A stretch of 45,328 nt of DNA from a virus, in IMG/VR virus record IMGVR_UViG_3300030450_003920, positions 1 through 45,328 of that record; one strand, written 5' to 3'. Positions 40,602 through 45,328 of the stretch are shown here, in pieces. Each line of letters starts with the position of its first letter. Position 1 is the stretch's first letter. The notes beneath the pieces were generated by a model, which had not been told where the DNA came from, searched no databases, and saw only the letters and a program-made list of their open reading frames with translations. The translations under genes were made by a program, and so were the position numbers.

Positions 40602-40910
40602 TTAGTATTTTTTATTTTCATTTTTTTCCTGCATTCTCATAAATTTATCTTTTAAACCATTTCCACTTAAACTTGCTATAATTTCAACTAATGTTTTATA
40701 ACTATTTTCGATTCCTTTTTGCTCAAGTTGCATTTTCTTTTGTTGGTCAATTAACTTAACAATTATTCCTTCAACTCTTGTAAATGACTCTCTAAGTTCC
40801 TTTTGAAGTTCATCTTGAATAAACTTATTCTGTTTTTGTATAAACATCCAAAAAGCTATTGCTACTACAAGAGGAACTCCATATTGCTCTAATATTTGGA
40901 GCCAATCCAT
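40602..40910 (-). CDS. BhlA/UviB-like holin, 102 aa
   Basis: One N-terminal hydrophobic helix (YGVPLVVAIAFWMFIQKQ) preceded by a short MDWLQILEQ segment and followed by a charged coiled coil (LQKELRESFTRVEGIIVKLI) and a basic tail, as in BhlA/UviB-type holins. These small proteins form membrane pores that time lysis. No ribosome site is visible; the start almost touches the preceding stop. With the 48-aa and 70-aa proteins it makes three holin-like candidates within 2.5 kb. Confidence 0.65.
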   Translation of the reverse strand: MDWLQILEQYGVPLVVAIAFWMFIQKQNKFIQDELQKELRESFTRVEGIIVKLIDQQKKMQLEQKGIENSYKTLVEIIASLSGNGLKDKFMRMQEKNENKKY

Positions 40911-40911
40911 T

Positions 40912-41391
40912 CTATACAGATGCTGCTATTACTTCTAATTTTACTTCGTTAGCACTTGGGTCTATTAATATACTTTCCAAATCATGTAAAGTAGTTTGAA
41001 CGCTACCATCAGCATCGTAAGCTGCTACAGAATCATGAGAAGTTCCCATAACAAAACTTTCACCTGCTGCGAGTAGTATTGTAGCTGTTTCATTAACTGC
41101 GCTTGCGCCACTTCCACTTTCAGTTACATCTATTTGAAGATTAAGATTTACTGAATTTGAACCATCTAAATTAGTAACTCTTATATATTTAACATTTTGA
41201 ACATCCATAGAAGAATCAGTAACATCTACCGTTACTCCAGTTCTTAATATAGTAGTATCTACATCTGCTGGACATGTTATTATTCTTTTATATATATTAT
41301 TAATTCCTGTTATTGAAAATATATTTGTATTTCCAAATTGCTGACCATTCAAAGTAATATCTTCTGTATGTGTTACTGTTAAATTTGCCAC
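40912..41391 (-). CDS. Beta-rich structural protein, 159 aa (GTG start)
   Basis: The GTG at 41391 follows AAATAAGGAGAACAA; it gives a protein starting MANLTVTHTEDITLNGQQFG. It is Thr/Ser/Asp-rich with regular strands and few basic residues, ending VIAASV. The composition matches small capsid-decoration or tail-sheath-like beta proteins. No specific family is recognised. Confidence 0.65.
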   Translation of the reverse strand: MANLTVTHTEDITLNGQQFGNTNIFSITGINNIYKRIITCPADVDTTILRTGVTVDVTDSSMDVQNVKYIRVTNLDGSNSVNLNLQIDVTESGSGASAVNETATILLAAGESFVMGTSHDSVAAYDADGSVQTTLHDLESILIDPSANEVKLEVIAASV

Positions 41392-41400
41392 TTGTTCTCC

Positions 41401-42192
41401 TTATTTACCTTCAATTAACTCACCCCATAATGAGGTTCGTCCTTTTATTATTTGTACCATATGAACTGTAAAAAGTCCATCTTTAAAAAAATCTACTACC
41501 GCAAAAGCATGAGCCCATGTAGTTGCTTTACCACCAAGCCATTTATTTTTTTCATAACTCATATCTTTTAAACATCCAGTACTCCAAGCTGACTTAGGAC
41601 CATCTATATGAGTAACAGATGCTTGTTGTAAGCTATGATGATGTCCATACATCACATTGCCACCTAATTGTAAATGAGCTTTTGCATGATGCAATCCATT
41701 CTTATGATGTCCATGATAAAAATGTAGTTTTCCTACTTTTAACCATTTTTCTGGAGGTAGGCCTGCTGAATAGAATTTATATCCTCTTTCTTCAAACCTA
41801 CATGCATCCTTGAACTTATATTGAGGTAAATATGGATGTTCATTTACAAACATATCTAACCACTCATCATGATTGCCTGCACATATATATTTCTTCTTAC
41901 AGTTTACTTTATCCAAAGATTCATCCATGTCATCTAAAAACTCATTAACACTTATAATATCTTTTTCAATTCTAGGAGTTATATATTCCAAAGGAGGTTT
42001 TTTCTTTCTCTTCCATTGCCAATGAGAAACACTTCCCCATTCTCCTAAATCACCTAAATCAATATATATATCAGGTTTTATTATTTCAATTGCCTGTCTC
42101 ACTACGCTTATTGCAGCTCTATCATGTAGCGGAACATGCTTATCTGGTGTAACGATTGCTCTTTTTATTACACCTTTATCATTTTTTGGCAT
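41401..42192 (-). CDS. Calcineurin-like metallophosphoesterase, 263 aa
   Basis: All core motifs of the family are visible: D17-x-H19 (TPDKHVPLHD), D48 in DLGDLGEW, N107-H108 in AGNHDE, H160 in HFYHGHH and H184-x-H186 in YGHHHS. The two-metal site hydrolyses phosphomonoesters or phosphodiesters; likely substrates include nucleic acids, nucleotides or cyclic phosphates. It lies inside the neck/structural genes rather than in the replication module, so an action on packaged DNA, or enzyme carried in the virion, is possible. The gene overlaps the upstream 48-aa gene by 14 bases. Confidence 0.85.
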   Translation of the reverse strand: MPKNDKGVIKRAIVTPDKHVPLHDRAAISVVRQAIEIIKPDIYIDLGDLGEWGSVSHWQWKRKKKPPLEYITPRIEKDIISVNEFLDDMDESLDKVNCKKKYICAGNHDEWLDMFVNEHPYLPQYKFKDACRFEERGYKFYSAGLPPEKWLKVGKLHFYHGHHKNGLHHAKAHLQLGGNVMYGHHHSLQQASVTHIDGPKSAWSTGCLKDMSYEKNKWLGGKATTWAHAFAVVDFFKDGLFTVHMVQIIKGRTSLWGELIEGK

Positions 42193-42325
42193 CCTTTTTA
42201 CTTTCTTTTTCTTTTTCTATTAAAGATTGAGCAAACTGAATTGCGCCTTGACATTGTATAAATAGCTCTTTTGCTTGCTCTTGTTGCCTTTTTAAATTTT
42301 CTATTTCTTTTTCCAAATCTGCCAT
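42179..42325 (-). CDS. Small coiled-coil protein, 48 aa
   Basis: AAATAAGGGGTAATA precedes the ATG at 42325. The product starts MADLEKEIENLKRQQEQAKE and is a single Gln/Lys/Glu-rich helix with one Cys, then a basic tail (KEKESKKDAKK). It overlaps the metallophosphoesterase start by 14 bases. It could be a chaperone-like or bridging peptide; function unknown. Confidence 0.6.
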   Translation of the reverse strand: MADLEKEIENLKRQQEQAKELFIQCQGAIQFAQSLIEKEKESKKDAKK

Positions 42326-42338
42326 TATTACCCCTTAT

Positions 42339-42737
42339 TTATAATTTTGGTACAGATAATATTCTCACTCCACTTTTTCTTAATGGATATTTGCTTGTCA
42401 TTTTATCATACATAGCTCTAAAATATTGAGCTCTTTGTACATCTCCTGCATCTTCAAATAATCTTGATTTAATATAACATACAACAGCAGGATGTAATCC
42501 TGAGTCAAGTCCAGCTTCAGTTTTTAAATCTTCACCTTGAGCATCAATTGTTCCATATTTAGATGTGTATGTAATTCTTATTCCAGCAGTTATATCGCTG
42601 CCTTGATAAGTATCATATTTTTCTTTTGTTCTTTCTCCTGATGTTGAAGTAGTATCCTCACATAAAATAGCTAATCTTTCATCGTCATTATACCATGCAA
42701 AATAATCATTTGGATATGTTCTTTTATCTGTTGCCAT
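42339..42737 (-). CDS. Probable head-tail connector protein, 132 aa
   Basis: It is not recognised at family level, but size, place next to the 240-aa and 111-aa genes and the mixed alpha/beta sequence (GLHPAVVCYIKSRLFEDAGD, VQRAQYFRAMYDKM) fit a neck or completion protein. AGGAGAATT precedes the ATG. The Cys/Arg-rich helix near the end is a typical small connector feature. Confidence 0.55.
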   Translation of the reverse strand: MATDKRTYPNDYFAWYNDDERLAILCEDTTSTSGERTKEKYDTYQGSDITAGIRITYTSKYGTIDAQGEDLKTEAGLDSGLHPAVVCYIKSRLFEDAGDVQRAQYFRAMYDKMTSKYPLRKSGVRILSVPKL

Positions 42738-42744
42738 AATTCTC

Positions 42745-43080
42745 CTAGGTTAATGAATCATCACCTGCGTCTGTTGTTGACCAGCTACTAGCAGTATCAT
42801 CAGTATCACCTCTAAGTAATTTATGAGCATCTGCTAATTTTGGTATCATTACATATCTATCATTTGTATCTTTTATCTCAACTTTCTTAATATCAATTAC
42901 ATCGTCATGAAGTGTATACCATCTATCATATCCTATTAAATTAGTTGTTTTTGATACTGTATAATTTCTTTTATTTGATGCAATATCATCAAGTGCATCA
43001 TTAATTAGTTGAAACATATATTGTTCTTGCTGTCTTCCAAAAATCTTTTCAATCTGTTCTATTATATTTTTTGCTGTCAT
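42745..43080 (-). CDS. Probable head-tail adaptor component, 111 aa
   Basis: It begins with a helical N-terminal half (AKNIIEQIEKIFGRQQEQYM) followed by strands (RWYTLHDDVIDIKKVEIKD). The gene overlaps its upstream neighbour by one base (TAATG) and has an AGGAG site. Short mixed proteins at this place in short-tailed phages act as portal-adaptor subunits; the assignment is by context. Confidence 0.5.
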   Translation of the reverse strand: MTAKNIIEQIEKIFGRQQEQYMFQLINDALDDIASNKRNYTVSKTTNLIGYDRWYTLHDDVIDIKKVEIKDTNDRYVMIPKLADAHKLLRGDTDDTASSWSTTDAGDDSLT

Positions 43081-43802
43081 TATTTGGCTCCTGCTCGTGC
43101 TATTTTAATATCTTGTTTTGTTGGTGCAAATTGTCCCGCTTTTAATGCATATACTCCCTCTTGATATTGTGCTTTTAATGATGCTATTATAGGAATATAA
43201 AGCTCTGTATCCTCTTCTTGAGCTAATAAATATTCTGCTGCTGTAATAGCTGCTCTTAATACAACCAAATATTCAGCTTCATCAGGAAAATTAGAGATAG
43301 ATGTTGCAAGTCCAGGTAAGTAGGTACCATCCCAAGCAGTTGAATTAGGCGGATATGATACATGATGTATTCTTGCAGGTTGATTTGAAGTGGGGTCTGG
43401 TTTAACAAATAGTTTAGGGTCTCCTCCAGTGTCACTTTCAACCCAATATACAGGGTCGGTTTCACTTGCTTTATGCAGACTTGTTGAATCGTCTGCTGAA
43501 CCTCCATAAATTGCATTAATTTCTCTACATCCAATATGATAACCAGAATCATCATCTTCACGAGTTACATGTAATATTTCTCCAGCTGAGTCTAAATCCA
43601 TTGGAGTAGAAGAAGTTAATGCGCTAATTTTAACACATTTCATTTTTAATTTTTGTGGTAATACATGTATAACTTCTTTAGCGGCATCTACAAGCCATTG
43701 GTTTGCAAGTAAATTAAAATCTTCATCTGTTTCTGAATCAGCTGTATTATCTGCATCATAACCTGTTAAAGCATGTATCTGGTCAGCAAAATTCCAAGCC
43801 AT
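43080..43802 (-). CDS. Head-tail adaptor/tail-tube-like structural protein, 240 aa
   Basis: 240 residues, starting MAWNFADQIHALTGYDADNT and containing WLVDAAKEVIHVLPQKLKMK, a phage adaptor-type helical bundle, then strands PVYWVESDTGGDPKLFVKPD and a C-terminal helical part (YLVVLRAAITAAEYLLAQEE). The helical bundle with an inserted strand domain is the gp4/adaptor-type plan of short-tailed phages. AAAGGAACT lies upstream of the ATG; the start overlaps the zinc-ribbon gene's stop by one base. Confidence 0.6.
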   Translation of the reverse strand: MAWNFADQIHALTGYDADNTADSETDEDFNLLANQWLVDAAKEVIHVLPQKLKMKCVKISALTSSTPMDLDSAGEILHVTREDDDSGYHIGCREINAIYGGSADDSTSLHKASETDPVYWVESDTGGDPKLFVKPDPTSNQPARIHHVSYPPNSTAWDGTYLPGLATSISNFPDEAEYLVVLRAAITAAEYLLAQEEDTELYIPIIASLKAQYQEGVYALKAGQFAPTKQDIKIARAGAK

Positions 43803-44008
43803 TATCTAGAGTTCCTTTCTGCAATATCTGCATCTATTGTTGTTTGAGAAAATTCTACTTGTGTTTGTCCACTCCATGTTGTTCTCATATTTATATGGTC
43901 AGATATTTTCCCTCTTGCGCCAAATATTTTACCACATTTACATTCTAAAACTACATTTGGTAAGGCTTCAACTTTTCCTCCGCAATTACAATAATAAGTC
44001 CTCATCAT
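43802..44008 (-). CDS. Small zinc-ribbon protein, 68 aa
   Basis: Two C-x-C knuckles (YCNCGGK and ECKCGKIFG), separated by 14 residues, form a short zinc ribbon at the N-terminus; the rest is polar (GQTQVEFSQTTIDADIAERN). AAAGGATA lies directly before the start. Two consecutive ATG codons give an ambiguous start. A zinc ribbon inside a structural operon may bind DNA or hold a virion complex together (inference). Confidence 0.6.
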   Translation of the reverse strand: MMRTYYCNCGGKVEALPNVVLECKCGKIFGARGKISDHINMRTTWSGQTQVEFSQTTIDADIAERNSR

Positions 44009-44014
44009 TATCCT

Positions 44015-44638
44015 TTATTTAATAAGAGCACGCACTCGTGTACCGCCTCTATATTTCGATTCTTTAGGTTTTTTCGATTTTTTAGGTTTTTCTTCTTTAG
44101 AATCGCCTTCTAAAAGATTTTTTAGGTTTTCTTTAACATTAGCTTTTACTCTTTCATTTGTTTCAAGGTCAAATCTTAAAAGATTATATATTGTTGATAT
44201 ATCGGATTCAAGTTTATTCCCCATTTCACCTACAAACTCACGTGCAATTAAATCAAATTTTTCTTTGTCGTCTTTTATATCCTCTATGGATTGTTTTACT
44301 AAATCAGTTTGCCCATCATACCATTTTTTAAAATCAGCTTTTATTTTGTTTCTTTTATATTCTGCTTTAGATATTTTTTTAAGCCCGACTCCACCTTTCC
44401 ATGTTTTATTGGATTTTTCAACTGGGTCCTTGGATTCTGTAGGTTCAGCCCAATAAGTTTCATCGATTGAATATCCTTCATCGTCGAATCTTTCAACTGG
44501 GTCATATTCATCAATAAGACCAATATCCCCACCTTCTTGATACTTAGGTATAGAAGTTTCGTTTACATAAGTTACTTTATTTCTCTTCGCTGCATTTGTT
44601 GTTGCATAATTAGTTGTTTTATTTTTTAATTTAGCCAT
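44015..44638 (-). CDS. Lys-rich virion-associated protein, 207 aa
   Basis: Residues 11-15 (TTNYA), TTNAAKRNKVTY and SIPKYQEGGDIG form a module that is repeated in the 82-aa gene product encoded upstream. The middle is acidic with Tyr/Glu, followed by basic helices and a Lys/Pro/Ser tail (KEEKPKKSKKPKESKYRGGT). No enzymatic motif. The ATG overlaps the previous stop by one base. A structural or DNA-binding role is likely but unproven. Confidence 0.55.
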   Translation of the reverse strand: MAKLKNKTTNYATTNAAKRNKVTYVNETSIPKYQEGGDIGLIDEYDPVERFDDEGYSIDETYWAEPTESKDPVEKSNKTWKGGVGLKKISKAEYKRNKIKADFKKWYDGQTDLVKQSIEDIKDDKEKFDLIAREFVGEMGNKLESDISTIYNLLRFDLETNERVKANVKENLKNLLEGDSKEEKPKKSKKPKESKYRGGTRVRALIK

Positions 44639-44886
44639 TATTTCTTCTTCTTCTTTTTCTTCTTTTTAGGATTTTTAGCATATACTTCTCCACCTTCTTT
44701 ATATTGAGGTATAGAACCTCCTCCTAAATAAGTTATTTCACTTCTATTTGCTGCATTCGTTGTTTCATAATCAACTTCTAAATTAGGGTTATTATCAGCT
44801 GCATTTTCTGCTGCTTGTATTCCTTCATTATTATATGCAAATTCTCCAACAACTTCACCAGTCATTTTATCTTTTACTTTTGGCAT
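44638..44886 (-). CDS. Small protein with poly-Lys tail, 82 aa
   Basis: It begins MPKVKDKMTGEVVGEFAYNN (a Lys-rich start with an MTGEVVGEF strand), then TTNAANRSEITY and SIPQYKEGGEV as in the 207-aa protein, and ends with nine consecutive Lys. The strong positive tail may contact packaged DNA. The start overlaps the stop of the 98-aa gene by one base. Not recognised beyond the shared module. Confidence 0.55.
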   Translation of the reverse strand: MPKVKDKMTGEVVGEFAYNNEGIQAAENAADNNPNLEVDYETTNAANRSEITYLGGGSIPQYKEGGEVYAKNPKKKKKKKKK

Positions 44887-45182
44887 TATTTTTTACTCCT
44901 TTTTCTTGCGTCAAATACAGGTATTTCACCACCATGCTTTGCCATTAATATACTATCTTTTTTTACAATTTCATAATCGTCAGGATTTTCATTTAAACCT
45001 TCTAATCCTTCACGATGTTTACTTGCTGCACCATTAATAGAATCATTAACAATATATTCATTTCCTTCAGCTTCAACGATTATACCACCTTCTTCATGTG
45101 AAGGGCCTTTAAGCAGTCCGCCTTTTTGATAATCTCTTAAAGCTTTTGCTATTTCTTTTTTAGTTCTTTTCTTTTTAGCCAT
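44886..45182 (-). CDS. Small Lys-rich protein with GPSHxxGGI motif, 98 aa
   Basis: Starts MAKKKRTKKEIAKALRDYQK, then GGLLKGPSHEEGGIIVEAEG followed by NEYIVNDS. The G-P-S-H-x-x-GG-I...EGxEYI pattern recurs in many phage virion-associated proteins of unknown function. It ends with Lys/Arg-rich residues (FDARKRSKK). No ribosome site is seen; the start overlaps a second stop codon of the upstream gene (TAATAATGG). Confidence 0.6.
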   Translation of the reverse strand: MAKKKRTKKEIAKALRDYQKGGLLKGPSHEEGGIIVEAEGNEYIVNDSINGAASKHREGLEGLNENPDDYEIVKKDSILMAKHGGEIPVFDARKRSKK

Positions 45183-45184
45183 TA

Positions 45185-45325
45185 TTAACTTGCAGGTATA
45201 TGATAAGGCCCTGCTACAACCATAGTAAGTATTCTATCTCCACGTAAAGCACAATGACTTACAGATATAATTGTATTATTAGCATCGTCTAATGCTGCTA
45301 TATAATCTTGTACATCTCTAGCCAT
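45185..45325 (-). CDS. Hypothetical protein, at least 46 aa (window edge)
   Basis: An open frame from the ATG at 45325 (three bases from the edge) to a TAA at 45185: MARDVQDYIAALDDANNTI, later CALRGDRILTMVVAGPYHIP. Only three more bases are present, so an upstream extension is possible and it may be the tail of a longer gene. It lies directly upstream of the Lys-rich genes in the late block. No family is assigned. Confidence 0.45.
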   Translation of the reverse strand: MARDVQDYIAALDDANNTIISVSHCALRGDRILTMVVAGPYHIPAS

Positions 45326-45328
45326 TGT

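Overview
The window is a nearly complete genome of a tailed double-stranded DNA phage (Caudoviricetes). It is visibly AT-rich, and I saw no tRNA, rRNA, CRISPR array, insertion sequence, integrase gene or recognisable lysogeny repressor. The recognisable proteins (SU10/HK97-type capsid protein, portal, terminase, M15 peptidase, a gp10-like nozzle protein, very large internal proteins and no tape-measure protein) suggest a short-tailed, podovirus-like virion. They resemble phages known mostly from aquatic metagenomes. The host cannot be named from the sequence; strong AAGGAG ribosome sites show a bacterial host.

Layout. (1) About 1-7762, leftward: head and packaging genes in the order small terminase, zinc ribbon, zincin-like protein, M15 peptidase, large terminase, portal, scaffold and major capsid protein, the last cut by the window edge. 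(2) 7763-8158: control region with 13-bp tandem repeats, ATTAGGT motifs and a terminator. (3) 8159-9176, leftward: three small genes. (4) 9343-19386, rightward early/middle operon: about 20 very small, tightly overlapping genes, then a recombination and replication block (Cas4-like nuclease, DUF1071 annealing protein, SSB-like protein, small HTH protein, DnaB helicase, RuvC-like resolvase, PD-(D/E)XK protein). (5) 19383-45325, leftward: the rest of the late genes. Read 5' to 3' these are Lys-rich small proteins, neck/adaptor proteins, a metallophosphoesterase, holin-like membrane proteins, a DUF2589 pair, the 1765-aa nozzle-like protein, fibres with a methyltransferase between them, and internal/ejection proteins up to 2385 aa.

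Because blocks 1 and 5 run in the same direction off opposite ends, the late genes form one leftward transcription unit on a circular map. The two ends do not join in frame, so a piece containing the rest of the capsid gene is missing.

How it works together: no DNA or RNA polymerase is encoded here, so the phage probably borrows the host replisome through its own helicase and uses annealing protein, nuclease and resolvase for recombination-linked replication and for resolving branched DNA before packaging. The most unusual content is in the giant 2385-aa protein, which has a zincin HExxH site and tyrosine-recombinase-like motifs in permuted order. Other unusual items are the GAMT/RMT2-like methyltransferase between fibre genes, the DUF2589 pair and the repeats shared between the control region and the nuclease gene.
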